Positions 52,627 to 60,522 of a stretch of DNA of 64,000 nt are shown here, in pieces; the first letter of the stretch is position 1, and each line of letters starts with the position of its first letter. Under the pieces are notes generated by a model that was not told the DNA's origin, did no database searches, and was given only the letters and a program-made list of their open reading frames with translations. The position numbers and the translations under genes were made by a program. Source of the DNA: an uncultured Faecalibacterium sp. Its GTDB lineage: Bacteria; Bacillota; Clostridia; Oscillospirales; Ruminococcaceae. The stretch is from positions 42,876 to 106,875 of the forward strand of contig CAKTEF010000004.1 in assembly GCA_934547065.1 (NCBI GenBank). Direction: 5' to 3'.

Positions 52627-53310
52627 TTACCCTTTGCAGGCTGCGACAAAGGCATCGAACAGGCCCTGCATGGCCGGGTCGGCCTCACTGAGCCATTCCG
52701 GGTGCCACTGAACGCCCAGGCAGAACCGCGCGTCCGGCTTTTCGATGCCCTCCACGATGCCGTCCTCGCTCAGGGCCGAGAGGACCAGGCCGGGTGCAAC
52801 GGCATCCACGGCCTGGTGGTGCTGGCTGTTGACCAGCACGGTGTCCCGGCCCAGAATGTCGGCAAGCCGGGTGCCCCGGCGGACCGTGACCGTGTGTACC
52901 TTGGCCCAGTGGTCGTTGTGGGGGACATGCTCGAACGGCTTGATGTCCTGATACAGCGTGCCGCCCAGCACCACGTTCATCAGCTGGATGCCCCGGCAGA
53001 TGGCCAGCACCGGCTTGTCGGCAGCCAGGAACGCCCGCAGCAGGGGCGGCTCGGCGGCATCGCGCAGCAGGTTCGGCTCGCCGCAGGCGGGGATGCGCTG
53101 CTGGCCGTAGAACTTAGGGTCCATGTCGCCGCCGCCGGGCAGCAGCAGGCCGTCGCAGGTCAGCGCCTCCTGCACGGCACGCTCCGGGTCATGGAGCTCG
53201 ACCCAATGTACAACGGCCCCGGCACGGGCCAGGCTTTCCGGATATTTGGATTGTGCGGTGGTGAGTTCCGGGTCGGTGCTCATCCGCGGCATGGCAATGG
53301 TGATCGGCAT
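52627..53310 (-). CDS. Gamma-glutamyl-gamma-aminobutyrate hydrolase-like class I glutamine amidotransferase (peptidase C26)
   Basis: 227 residues from ATG at 53310 with GAGGG upstream on minus; a longer frame would run into tRNA-Ser. LPGGGDMDPKFYGQ, the nucleophile Cys105 in AICRGIQLMNV, and VQWHPEW supplying the catalytic His are typical of PuuD-like enzymes. It hydrolyses gamma-glutamyl amides in the cytoplasm. Substrate is uncertain without other polyamine genes nearby. Confidence 0.88.
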   Translation of the reverse strand: MPITIAMPRMSTDPELTTAQSKYPESLARAGAVVHWVELHDPERAVQEALTCDGLLLPGGGDMDPKFYGQQRIPACGEPNLLRDAAEPPLLRAFLAADKPVLAICRGIQLMNVVLGGTLYQDIKPFEHVPHNDHWAKVHTVTVRRGTRLADILGRDTVLVNSQHHQAVDAVAPGLVLSALSEDGIVEGIEKPDARFCLGVQWHPEWLSEADPAMQGLFDAFVAACKG

Positions 53311-53390
53311 GTTTGAAATCCCTCCTGCGGCAGCCCCTTGGCGGGGTCTGCAAAACATCCCGGCCTGTTCCCCGGCGGGGAGCAAAGGCA

Positions 53391-53424
53391 GAAAAAACAA
53401 AAACCCGGAACCATCGGTTCCGGG
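53391..53424 (-). terminator. Terminator of tRNA-Ser
   Basis: Arms CCCGGAAC and GTTCCGGG with a long T-run on the minus strand. Confidence 0.8.
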
Positions 53425-53429
53425 CATTT

Positions 53430-53521
53430 TGGCGGAAAGATGGGGATTCGAACCCCAGAACGCTTTTGACACGTTACACGATTTCCAGTCGTGCGCCTTA
53501 GACCAACTCAGCCATCTTTCC
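53430..53521 (-). tRNA. tRNA-Ser (anticodon GGA)
   Basis: On the minus strand: acceptor GGAAAGA pairs with TCTTTCC, anticodon stem-loop CACGACTGGAAATCGTG with GGA, a long variable arm as in class II tRNAs, T-loop GGTTCGAATCC, discriminator G and encoded CCA (53430-53432). Confidence 0.95.
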
Positions 53522-53567
53522 ACATCTTCAGTTCAGCGCTTTGGGCCGTGGCCCTTGGCGCTCCACT

Positions 53568-53596
53568 ATAATACCTGAAAGAGCGTCTTTTGTCAA
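53568..53596 (-). promoter_or_regulatory. Promoter of tRNA-Ser
   Basis: On minus: perfect TTGACA (53591-53596), 17-base spacer, TATTAT (53568-53573). Confidence 0.8.
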
Positions 53597-53688
53597 GGAT
53601 TTTTTTGAAAAAAATTGATTTTTCTCAAAAACAACGAAGATACGAAATGGCGATTGGGATGGCATTGAAAAATAGGGCCCGCACCCTC

Positions 53689-53717
53689 TTGACGCGGCCT
53701 CCGAAGCGGACTATGAT
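53689..53717 (+). promoter_or_regulatory. Promoter of the alpha-hydroxyacid dehydrogenase gene
   Basis: TTGACG (53689-53694), 17-base spacer, TATGAT (53712-53717). Confidence 0.7.
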
Positions 53718-53790
53718 GAGAGCAGAGCCAGTGCAAAGGCAGCGGCCTTTGCAAGGAAAAAGAGAGAATGAAAACAGAAGGAGCTTTACC

Positions 53791-54810
53791 ATGAATTACT
53801 CTGATGTATTGAACAATGCCCGGCAGTGCATTGGCAAGTACTGCAAGGCCTGCCCGGTGTGCAATGGTGTGGCCTGCAAAAACCAGATCCCCGGCCCCGG
53901 TGCCAAAGGCGTGGGAGATACCGCCATCCGCAATTACAATCAGTGGGCCGAGATCCGGGTCAACATGGATACCCTGTGCGAGAACGGCACGCCCGATACC
54001 GGCGTGGAGCTGTTTGGACAGAGCTTCCGCTACCCGTTCTTTGCGGGCCCTGTGGGTGCGGTGAACCTCCACTACTCGGATGCTTACACCGACATGACCT
54101 ACAACGATGTGCTGGTGCGTGCCTGTGCCGAGAACGGCATTGCCGCCTTTACCGGCGACGGCACCAACCCCGATGTGATGACCATGGCCACCAAGGCCAT
54201 TGGTGCAGCGGGCGGCTGCGGCGTGCCCACCATCAAACCCTGGAATATGGATACGGTCAAGGCCAAAATGGAGCAGGCCAAAGCCAGCGGCTGCTTTGCC
54301 GTGGCCATGGATGTGGATGCGGCCGGTCTGCCGTTCCTGAAGAACATGACCCCTCCGGCCGGCAGCAAGAGCGTGGCCGAGCTGCACGAGATCGTGGAAC
54401 TGGCAGGCCGTCCGTTCATCGTCAAGGGCGTGATGACGGTCAAGGGTGCCCTGAAGGCCAAGGAGGCCGGTGCCGCAGCGATCGTGGTGTCCAACCACGG
54501 CGGCCGCGTGCTGGATCAGTGCCCGGCGACGGCTGAGGTCCTGCCGGAGATCGCAGCGGCCCTGAAAGGCAGCGGCGTGAAGATCCTGGTAGACGGCGGC
54601 ATCCGTTCCGGTGTGGATGTGTTCAAGGCGCTGGCACTGGGAGCCGATGCCGTCCTGATCTGCCGCCCGTTCGTCACGGCTGTGTATGGCGGCGGCGAGG
54701 AAGGCGTGAAGTGCTACATTGAGAAGATCGCCGGGGAGCTGGCCGATACCATGCAGATGTGCGGTGCCCACAGCCTGAGCGAGATCACTCCGGAGATGGT
54801 CCGGCGGTAA
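53791..54810 (+). CDS. FMN-dependent alpha-hydroxyacid dehydrogenase-like protein
   Basis: 339 residues from ATG 53791 with AAGGAG upstream; earlier in-frame starts include the promoter. TIM barrel of the lactate oxidase / IMP-dehydrogenase-like FMN family: PFFAGPVGAVNL, VKGVMTVKGA, VSNHGGRVLDQ (catalytic His and Arg) and VDGGIRSGVDVFKALALGADAV (phosphate site). The N terminus is unusual, with five cysteines in about 15 residues (CIGKYCKACPVCNGVAC), suggesting a metal or Fe-S site. It may oxidise lactate or a related hydroxyacid. Confidence 0.87.
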   Translation: MNYSDVLNNARQCIGKYCKACPVCNGVACKNQIPGPGAKGVGDTAIRNYNQWAEIRVNMDTLCENGTPDTGVELFGQSFRYPFFAGPVGAVNLHYSDAYTDMTYNDVLVRACAENGIAAFTGDGTNPDVMTMATKAIGAAGGCGVPTIKPWNMDTVKAKMEQAKASGCFAVAMDVDAAGLPFLKNMTPPAGSKSVAELHEIVELAGRPFIVKGVMTVKGALKAKEAGAAAIVVSNHGGRVLDQCPATAEVLPEIAAALKGSGVKILVDGGIRSGVDVFKALALGADAVLICRPFVTAVYGGGEEGVKCYIEKIAGELADTMQMCGAHSLSEITPEMVRR

Positions 54811-54840
54811 GCGCGAATCGCATATACATATATAATAAAG

Positions 54841-54883
54841 AAAGAGGCCGCAGAGCGTGTTGGAAATGCTCTGCGGCTTTTTT
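54841..54883 (+). terminator. Terminator of the alpha-hydroxyacid dehydrogenase gene
   Basis: Arms GCCGCAGAGC (54847-54856) and GCTCTGCGGC (54868-54877), then TTTTTT. Confidence 0.9.
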
Positions 54884-54893
54884 GCAGGGAAAA

Positions 54894-54939
54894 CAGAAAA
54901 AGAAACGCACCGTACCTCGTTTGAAGTACGGTGCGTTTT

Positions 54940-54940
<1 letters not shown>
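54894..54940 (-). terminator. Terminator of tRNA-Ala (usable in both directions)
   Basis: Arms AACGCACCGTAC and GTACGGTGCGTT with T-runs on either strand. Confidence 0.82.
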
Positions 54941-55015
<75 letters not shown>

Positions 55016-55047
55016 AGATATTGGGCTTGTGTCCTGCGACATGAATT

Positions 55048-55076
55048 ATTATACCAGTGGACGGGGGCATTGTCAA
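55048..55076 (-). promoter_or_regulatory. Promoter of tRNA-Ala
   Basis: On minus: TTGACA (55071-55076), 17-base spacer, TATAAT (55048-55053); a consensus promoter. Confidence 0.85.
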
Positions 55077-55173
55077 CACCCAATTTGAAAAAAGTGGAGA
55101 AAGGCCCGGCCGGGCAGCAAAAAGCCCCAGCGGGCGGGTGCCGGCCGGGGCAATGGATGCAGGGGTGCAGCGA

Positions 55174-55746
55174 TCAGACAGCAACGCTCTGGCGGTCAAA
55201 GATCTGCGGTGCCACCTTGATGAGCAGCATCGCGGCCACCATGGTCAGCAGCGTTTCCGGCAGCATGTAGCTGCCGTTGTACACCAGGCTGTACGTCCAG
55301 GCGCTCAGGCCCTCGTTCAGGTTGCCCCAGACGAGCACGCCGGACAAAAAGCTGCACAGAAAACGCAGGAAACCGGCCATGAACGTGCCCACGGCTACGC
55401 CTGCCATCCGGTTCTTGAACGGGCGGGCGAACAGCTCCGCTGTGCCCAGGGCCATAAAGGCCACCAGGTAGTCCAGCAGCACTTCACCCAGGAAATACAG
55501 GAACGTGGGGGTCGGGGGTGCCCAGAAGCCCAGCAGCATCTGCAGGCAGCCGTTCACAAAGCCGGTGAACACGCCCCACTTGACCCCGTGGCGGAACGAA
55601 ACCAGCACAAAGGGCAGCATACTCAGCAGGGTGATGGAGCCGCCGTTGGGCAGGGTGAAGAATTTGATGTTGGAAAGCACCGTGCCAACCGCGATCATCA
55701 GGGCGCATTCGACCAGAATGCGGGTCTTGGAATAGGATTTTGACAT
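55174..55746 (-). CDS. thiT: Thiamine ECF transporter S component (ThiT)
   Basis: 190 residues from ATG at 55746 with GGAGAGG upstream. Six membrane helices; TLPNGGSITLLSMLPF and FRHGVKWGVFTGFVNGCLQMLLG are typical ThiT segments, with GEVLLDY later. It binds thiamine and works with a shared ECF energising module encoded elsewhere. The TPP riboswitch directly upstream confirms the thiamine assignment. The frame start at 55866 lies inside the riboswitch and is rejected. Confidence 0.94.
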   Translation of the reverse strand: MSKSYSKTRILVECALMIAVGTVLSNIKFFTLPNGGSITLLSMLPFVLVSFRHGVKWGVFTGFVNGCLQMLLGFWAPPTPTFLYFLGEVLLDYLVAFMALGTAELFARPFKNRMAGVAVGTFMAGFLRFLCSFLSGVLVWGNLNEGLSAWTYSLVYNGSYMLPETLLTMVAAMLLIKVAPQIFDRQSVAV

Positions 55747-55776
55747 TGAGATTCCTCTCCTCAATACAGATAGTAC

Positions 55777-55811
55777 ACAAAAACAAAACGCCCGCTGGAA
55801 AACAGCAGGCG
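55777..55811 (-). terminator. Riboswitch-controlled terminator before thiT
   Basis: On minus: arms GCCTGCTG and CAGCGGGC then TTTTGTTTTTG. It is the likely expression platform: TPP binding would favour termination. Confidence 0.8.
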
Positions 55812-55843
55812 CATGGGCGTGGTTTGTGAAAATCAGGACTTTT

Positions 55844-55931
55844 CGCAAACTTCCCTCCGCCGGCATTACCCGGATCAGGTTAAAGGGTACTCCGCAGTGC
55901 GGATCTCAGCCTTTCGGCACCCCTGTTTTCG
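55844..55931 (-). ncRNA. TPP riboswitch (THI element)
   Basis: On the minus strand the conserved parts occur in order: GGGGTGCC, GCTGAGA, GTACCCTTTAACCTGATC, GGGTAATGCCGGCGGAGGGA (the last two contiguous in the sequence). P1 can form from CGAAAAC and GTTTGCG. It lies just upstream of thiT. Confidence 0.95.
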
Positions 55932-56043
55932 TGTCCAGTCACAGTATAGCCCGGCGGACAGCCAAAAGTCAAGCCCCGGCGGGCATATTCCGGGGCCGGT
56001 GTACATAATTTTTAAGGAGGAGACAGCAGGGGAGGAACAGCCT

Positions 56044-56292
56044 ATGAAAGTGGAACCGGAACAGCGGGCAGCGCTGCTGGGAGAGTACATTGCACAGCAC
56101 AGCGCAACGGTGCGGGCGGCTGCACGGGTGTTCGGGTGCAGCAAATCGACGGTACACAAGGACGTTTCGGCGCGGCTGCGCACCGTGGACCCGGCCCTGT
56201 TTGCGCAGGTGCAGGCTGTGCTGGCCCGCAACAAGGCCGAGCGCCACCTGCGGGGCGGGGCCGCGACCCGAAAAAAATATCTGAAAAAATGA
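56044..56292 (+). CDS. spoIIID: Stage III sporulation protein D (SpoIIID)
   Basis: 82 residues from ATG 56044, RBS AAGGAGG about 20 bases up and a weaker GGAG nearer. The helix-turn-helix VRAAARVFGCSKSTVHKDVSARL and the C-terminal RHLRGGAATRKKYLKK are diagnostic of SpoIIID, the mother-cell DNA-binding regulator under SigE. It lies next to sigG and sigE, converging with sigG. Confidence 0.95.
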   Translation: MKVEPEQRAALLGEYIAQHSATVRAAARVFGCSKSTVHKDVSARLRTVDPALFAQVQAVLARNKAERHLRGGAATRKKYLKK

Positions 56293-56301
56293 GAACGGCA
56301 T

Positions 56302-56388
56302 AAGCCCTCTCCGTCAACGCGACTGCAAGCAACTCCCCCTTTTTTGGGGGAACCGGCAAGCGTCAGCGAGACGGAGAGGGCTTTTTAC
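56302..56388. repeat. Palindromic repeat element acting as bidirectional terminator
   Basis: Arms AAGCCCTCTCCGTC (56302-56315) and GACGGAGAGGGCTT (56370-56383) with an inner CCCCC/GGGGG stem. The outer arms match the ends of the larger repeats at 57226 and 59349. Confidence 0.75.
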
Positions 56389-57149
56389 TTGTGCCGGAAC
56401 TGTTCCAGTGCGGCCTTTTCCAGCCGGGACACCTGCGCCTGGCTGATGCCGATTTCCCTTGCTACCTCCATCTGGGTCTGGCCCTTGAGGTAACGCAGCT
56501 CCATGATCCGCTTTTCCCGCGCGGAGAGTCCGGCCACGGTCTGGCGGAACTCCAGCCCGCTGATCCAGCTGTCCTCGCCGTCGGGGTCGCGCACCTGGTC
56601 GATGACGTACATGGCATCGCCGCCGTCGGTGTAGAGCGGCTCCTCCAGGCTGATGGGCTCCACCACCGATTCCAGCGCAGTCGTCACCTCCCGGCGCGAA
56701 AGCCCGGCCTGCCGCGCAATCTCGTCCACGGTGGGTTCCCGGCCCAGCTGCTTTTCCAGCACTTCGCGGCACTGCATGGCTTTGTAGGCGGTGTCGCGCA
56801 GGCTGCGGCTGACCCGCAGGGTGTTGTTGTCGCGCAGAAAGCGCCGGATCTCGCCAATGATCATGGGCACGCCGTAGGTGGAAAACCGCACCGGCTGGCT
56901 GGGGTCAAAGTTGTCGATGGCCTTGATCAGCCCGATGCAGCCCACCTGGAACAGATCGTCCAGGTTTTCGCCCCGCTGGGCAAAGCGCTGGACCACGCTC
57001 AGCACCAGCCGCAGGTTGCCCTCGATCATCTTCTGCCGGGCGGCGGTGTCCCCGGCCTGCGCCTGCACCAGCAGGGTGCGCTTTTCCGGCTCCGAAAGCA
57101 CGGGCAGCTGTGAGGTGTCCATGCCGCAAAGCTCCACTTTGTTGTACAT
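56385..57149 (-). CDS. sigG: Forespore sigma factor SigG
   Basis: 254 residues. The N terminus MYNKVELCGMDTSQLPVL is specific to SigG. Sigma-70 region 2 includes NLRLVLSVVQRF and DDLFQVGCIGLIKAIDNFD; region 3 GEIRRFLRDNN; region 4 GQTQMEVAREIGISQAQVSRLEKAAL. It drives late forespore genes. In Bacillus it sits directly after spoIIGA-sigE; here the same order is kept but repeats fill the gaps. Confidence 0.96.
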   Translation of the reverse strand: MYNKVELCGMDTSQLPVLSEPEKRTLLVQAQAGDTAARQKMIEGNLRLVLSVVQRFAQRGENLDDLFQVGCIGLIKAIDNFDPSQPVRFSTYGVPMIIGEIRRFLRDNNTLRVSRSLRDTAYKAMQCREVLEKQLGREPTVDEIARQAGLSRREVTTALESVVEPISLEEPLYTDGGDAMYVIDQVRDPDGEDSWISGLEFRQTVAGLSAREKRIMELRYLKGQTQMEVAREIGISQAQVSRLEKAALEQFRHK

Positions 57150-57223
57150 CCTAGGCCCCTCCGGTTTCGTTTGAACTTACCGGAAGTTTGGGCGGCAGAG
57201 GTGGGTTTGATACATGGAAAAGA

Positions 57224-57513
57224 AACCCTCTCAGGCCGCTTCGCGTCCAGCTCCCCTGGAGGGGGAGCCATTGGCAGGCCGGGCAACCCCTGCTGTTCGC
57301 TTGGGCCTGATAGGGCGCAAAGTGCCGGGCCCTGTCCCCATTGGCAGCAGGTGCTTTCCTGCATGTCCCCGCCAGCATCCGTTAATCGAGACAGCGGAGC
57401 CCGGCCGCTTCTGCACAGCATAAGCCTTGCTCGGCAAGCAGGACCGCCACCGGCCTGCCAAGGCCTCTCCCTCCGGGAGAGGTGGCAGTGCGTAAGCGCT
57501 GACGGAGAGGGCT
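57224..57513. repeat. MITE-like repeat element between sigE and sigG (copy B)
   Basis: About 290 bases bounded by CCCTCTCAGG (57226) and GACGGAGAGGG (57501-57511), ending beside the sigE stop codon. Its interior is homologous along its length to the element at 59349-59648 (shared blocks such as CATTGGCAGGCCGGGCAA, CTGTTCGCTTGGGC and CCGGGCCCTGTCC). Confidence 0.75.
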
Positions 57514-58215
57514 TCACTCCCTCTCCAGCACCTCGCGCAGCTGGCGGATGATCCGCTTTTCCAGGCGGGAAATGTAGCTCTGGCTGATGCCCAGCACGTC
57601 GGCCACCTCTTTTTGGGTGTGCTCCACGCCGTCGTTCAGGCCAAAGCGCAGCTCCATGATCTGCCGCTCCCGCGCCGAAAGCTGCGCCACCGACCGCCGG
57701 AGGGTGGTGCGCTCGGCGGCCTGTTCCAGGCGCAGGCCCACCTGGTTTTCGTCGGTGCCCAGCACGTCCGAGAGCAGCAGCTCGTTCCCGTCGCCGTCGA
57801 TGTTCAGGGGCTCGTCGATGCTGGCCTCCTGGCGGCGGTTGGAACTTTTGCGCAGGTACATCAAAATTTCATTGCCGATGCAGCGGCTGGCGTAGGTGGC
57901 CAGCTTGATGTTTCGCTCCGGGGTAAAGGTGTTCACGGCCTTGATGAGCCCGATGGTGCCAATGGAGATCAGATCCTCCGAGGGCACGCCGCTGTTCTCG
58001 TACTTTTTGACCAGGTAGACCACCAGCCGCAGGTTGTGGGTGATAAGCTCATCCCGCGCGGTGCGGTCCCCGGCCATCATCCGGGCCAGCAGGGCCTTTT
58101 CCTCGTCCGGGGTCAGGGGCGGGGGCAGGCCCGGCCCGCCCGCCATGTAGTGGGCCGCGCTGGGGCAGGCGAGGGCCAGGAGCAGGCGGCGGAAAAATGA
58201 GACGATACAATGCAA
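57514..58215 (-). CDS. sigE: Mother-cell sigma factor SigE (pro-sigma-E)
   Basis: 233 residues from a TTG start at 58215 with AAAGGAG 8 bases upstream on minus; longer frames run through a repeat. The N-terminal about 28 residues ([15 protein letters not shown]) form the hydrophobic pro-sequence removed by SpoIIGA. Core: [82 protein letters not shown]. It directs mother-cell gene expression, including spoIIID. Confidence 0.95.
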   Translation of the reverse strand: MHCIVSFFRRLLLALACPSAAHYMAGGPGLPPPLTPDEEKALLARMMAGDRTARDELITHNLRLVVYLVKKYENSGVPSEDLISIGTIGLIKAVNTFTPERNIKLATYASRCIGNEILMYLRKSSNRRQEASIDEPLNIDGDGNELLLSDVLGTDENQVGLRLEQAAERTTLRRSVAQLSARERQIMELRFGLNDGVEHTQKEVADVLGISQSYISRLEKRIIRQLREVLERE

Positions 58216-58235
58216 GAAAATCACTCCTTTGATGC

Positions 58236-58462
58236 GCCCTCTCAGGCGCTGGCGCGCCAGCTCTCCCAAAGGGAGAGCCTATTGCGGCTCACGGTCAGCA
58301 GATGCTGAATCCCGCCCTCTCAGTCACCTACGGTGACAGCTCCCCCAAAGGGGGAGCCAATTGCGGCCTACGGGCAGCAGGTGCTGCATCTAGGAGATGC
58401 GTCGGCTCTCCCTTTGGGAGAGCTGGCAAAACCGTAAGGTTTTGACTGAGAGGGCGAGGACG
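58236..58462. repeat. Cluster of three short palindromic repeats between spoIIGA and sigE
   Basis: Two direct modules start with GCCCTCTCAG (58236 and 58314, 78 bases apart), each with an inner CTCCC...GGGAG stem; a third lies inverted and ends with GACTGAGAGGGC (58444-58455). They fill the whole gap between the two genes. Confidence 0.75.
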
Positions 58463-59326
58463 CTAACAAATGCCCACCAACAGATCCCACCCCTGCGGGG
58501 GCGGAGGCAGGTCGGCAAAGGCGGCGTAGACGGGCTGCGCGGCGGCGCTGGCGTGCGGGGCCGACCGGGGGAAAGCGGGGGCTGTGTCTGGCACGGCGGG
58601 CAGAAGTTCGGCCGGGACGGCGGGCAGGATGCAGTGGCCCGCCACGGTGGTGCAGGGGACGAGCCGCAGGCCAAGCTCCGGCGCGGGCGGGGGAGAACAG
58701 CCCGCAAAATAGCTTGTTAAGTACGCGGCCAGCGGCGGGGCCAGCATGGCACGCACGGCATCCAGCCGCACCAGTACCACCGCCTTGCCGGACACCGGTT
58801 CCTGCACGGTGAAGCCGGTATCGCAGAATGCCCGCAGGGTCAGTGCGGTGCCGCCCACGGTCAGCCGGGCCGGGAACGTTGGCCCGGCGCTGCGGCCCAG
58901 AACCCGCAGCACCCCCTGCACGGCCAGGTACACCCCGGCTGCGCTGGCCAGCAGCACCCCCGGCGAAAGCGGCAGATAGACGCTGAAATTGTTCGCCTGT
59001 GCGCCGGGCAGCAGCACGGCTCCCGTCAGCAGGAGGTTGGCCGCCCAGAACCACGCCGTCAGCCGCAGAAAGCACCGCCCGCCCGGCCAGCCGTAGGCGG
59101 CGGCCACAGCCAGCGCGCCGGTGGCACACTTGTAAAGGAGCGCCAGCGGCCAGGGAGCTTCCGGGGCCAGCAGCGCCAGCGATGCCGCCGCCCCCACGCA
59201 GGCCCCCAGAATGACCCGCCCGCCCCGGCAGCACACCCCACACAACAGCCCGGCGGCCAGCAAAAACAGCGCTGCCACCGCAAAGTTGACCAGGAGCAGG
59301 ACATCAAGATAAATGACGGTTTTCAT
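58463..59326 (-). CDS. spoIIGA: Sigma-E processing aspartic peptidase SpoIIGA
   Basis: 287 residues, RBS AAAGGAG. N-terminal half with five membrane helices (VIYLDVLLLVNFAVAALFLL onward), then a soluble protease domain with FCDTGFTVQEPVSGKAV, in which DTG (Asp169) is the active site. It cleaves pro-SigE at the septal membrane when signalled by SpoIIR. Unusually rich in Ala and Pro compared with Bacillus homologues, following the high GC content. Confidence 0.93.
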   Translation of the reverse strand: MKTVIYLDVLLLVNFAVAALFLLAAGLLCGVCCRGGRVILGACVGAAASLALLAPEAPWPLALLYKCATGALAVAAAYGWPGGRCFLRLTAWFWAANLLLTGAVLLPGAQANNFSVYLPLSPGVLLASAAGVYLAVQGVLRVLGRSAGPTFPARLTVGGTALTLRAFCDTGFTVQEPVSGKAVVLVRLDAVRAMLAPPLAAYLTSYFAGCSPPPAPELGLRLVPCTTVAGHCILPAVPAELLPAVPDTAPAFPRSAPHASAAAQPVYAAFADLPPPPQGWDLLVGIC

Positions 59327-59348
59327 GGGATGCTCCTTTCGGGGATGG

Positions 59349-59648
59349 CCTCGCCCTCTCAGTCTCGCATTCGCTCGCCAGCTCTCCCAAAGGGAGAGCC
59401 ATTGGCAGGCCGGGCAAGCCGTACTGTTCGCTTGGGCTCAATGGGGCGCAAAATGCCGGGCCCTGTCCTCATTGGCAGCAGCTGCTTTCCAAAATGCACT
59501 CGGTCAGCACCCGTGAATCGAAACAGCGGAGCACTGTCGTTCCCACACTGCGCAAGCTTTGCTCGACCAGCAGGGCCAAAACCGGCTCGCCAGTGCCTCC
59601 CCCTTTGGGGGAGGTGGCATCGCGTCAGCGATGACGGAGAGGGCGAGG
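59349..59648. repeat. MITE-like repeat element upstream of spoIIGA (copy D)
   Basis: Terminal inverted repeats CCTCGCCCTCTC (59349-59360) and GAGAGGGCGAGG (59637-59648). Interior homologous to the copy at 57224-57513. No reading frame of note; probably a non-autonomous repeat. Confidence 0.75.
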
Positions 59649-59649
59649 A

Positions 59650-59800
59650 CGCTGCCGCAGCGTCTGAGCGTAAAATAATTGCGCAGTGTGGCCGCAAGGC
59701 TGCCCTTAGCCGCAGGAGCTGACCGCTCCGCCAAGGGCTCCCCTACTAGGGGAGCTGGCGGGCGTAAGCCCGACTGAGAGGTTGTACAGAGCAGGGCCTG
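59650..59800. repeat. Intergenic repeat E
   Basis: Bases 59679-59721 are identical to 63746-63788, and the match continues with CTCCCCTACTAGGGGAGCTGGCG and GAGAGGTTGTAC as separate blocks. A further small module with arms TTCCCCT/AGGGGAA follows to about 59875. No gene is present in 59327-60026. Confidence 0.75.
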
Positions 59801-59956
59801 CGCCGCAGGGCTTTCACCTCATCAGTCTGCTGCGCAGACAGCTTCCCCTCAAGGGGAAGCCTTTGCAGAGGTGGAGCGCTTACCTTATCTCCACCTTACC
59901 ACCCGCGCCTTTCAAGGTTTGTCGGAAGCGGGTTTGTGATTTTTTCCAAAAAAGGC

Positions 59957-59985
59957 TTGCAAATGGAAAGCGAACGCGGTATAAT
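59957..59985 (+). promoter_or_regulatory. Promoter of tRNA-Asn
   Basis: TTGCAA (59957-59962), 17-base spacer, TATAAT (59980-59985). Confidence 0.8.
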
Positions 59986-60026
59986 AACACCTGCGGCGGG
60001 AACGCTGCAAAAATTTTGAAAGATGT

Positions 60027-60103
60027 GCCTCTTTAGCTCAGTCGGTTAGAGCACCTGACTGTTAATCAGGGTGTCGCCTGTTCGAGTCAGGCAAGAGGCG
60101 CCA
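60027..60103 (+). tRNA. tRNA-Asn (anticodon GTT)
   Basis: Acceptor GCCTCTT pairs with AAGAGGC; D-loop AGCTCAGTCGGTTAGAGC; anticodon stem-loop CCTGACTGTTAATCAGG with GTT; T-loop TGTTCGAGTCA; discriminator G and encoded CCA. Confidence 0.95.
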
Positions 60104-60106
60104 TTA

Positions 60107-60136
60107 AGCGGCGGGGCGATGCTTCGCCGCTTTTTT
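60107..60136 (+). terminator. Terminator of tRNA-Asn
   Basis: Arms AGCGGCG and CGCCGCT, then TTTTTT. Confidence 0.85.
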
Positions 60137-60214
60137 GTAACCGACTGTTGTAACCAAAATGTTGCTTTTTTCACACTTTTTTCAAATCTTAACGGTTTCT
60201 TAAAAAATGTCCTC

Positions 60215-60243
60215 TTGAAGAAGCTGTCACATTGTGGTATACT
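60215..60243 (+). promoter_or_regulatory. Promoter of the exporter/MAM-like locus
   Basis: TTGAAG (60215-60220), 17-base spacer, TATACT (60238-60243). It gives a leader of about 270 bases before ATG 60523. Confidence 0.65.
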
Positions 60244-60321
60244 ACATCCAAACCTTGGAACAGTTTTTCAAAAACTGGCTGGGGTGGTCAACTTGATCAA
60301 AGGGTAGGCGCTCCCTTCTTT

Positions 60322-60400
60322 TGATAGCAGCGGACCTCTGCTTTGCCCTGGTTCTCCGCAGGGCAGGGCAAAGCAGAGGGCTATGCGCTGTTATAGAGGA
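60322..60400 (+). promoter_or_regulatory. Long structured leader hairpin before the C39 exporter
   Basis: A perfect 16-base stem (CCTCTGCTTTGCCCTG with CAGGGCAAAGCAGAGG) is extended by ATAGCAGCG/CGCTGTTAT. No T-run follows. Possible regulatory leader or small RNA; nothing else is seen in 60244-60522. Confidence 0.6.
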
Positions 60401-60522
60401 GCCGGAAAACCTTTTTCATTTGCGAACCTCTGTGCGGCCTGGCCGCGCGGGTTTGAATAGAATCTTGAATACAAAAGAGAGATCGTGCTTTTGGTTGTCG
60501 GTCTCTTGTAAAGGAAACATCT

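Noticed and set aside
53311-53523. N-terminal extension of the C26 hydrolase
   Set aside because: It overlaps tRNA-Ser and its terminator; the internal ATG at 53310 has a proper ribosome site and matches the family N terminus.
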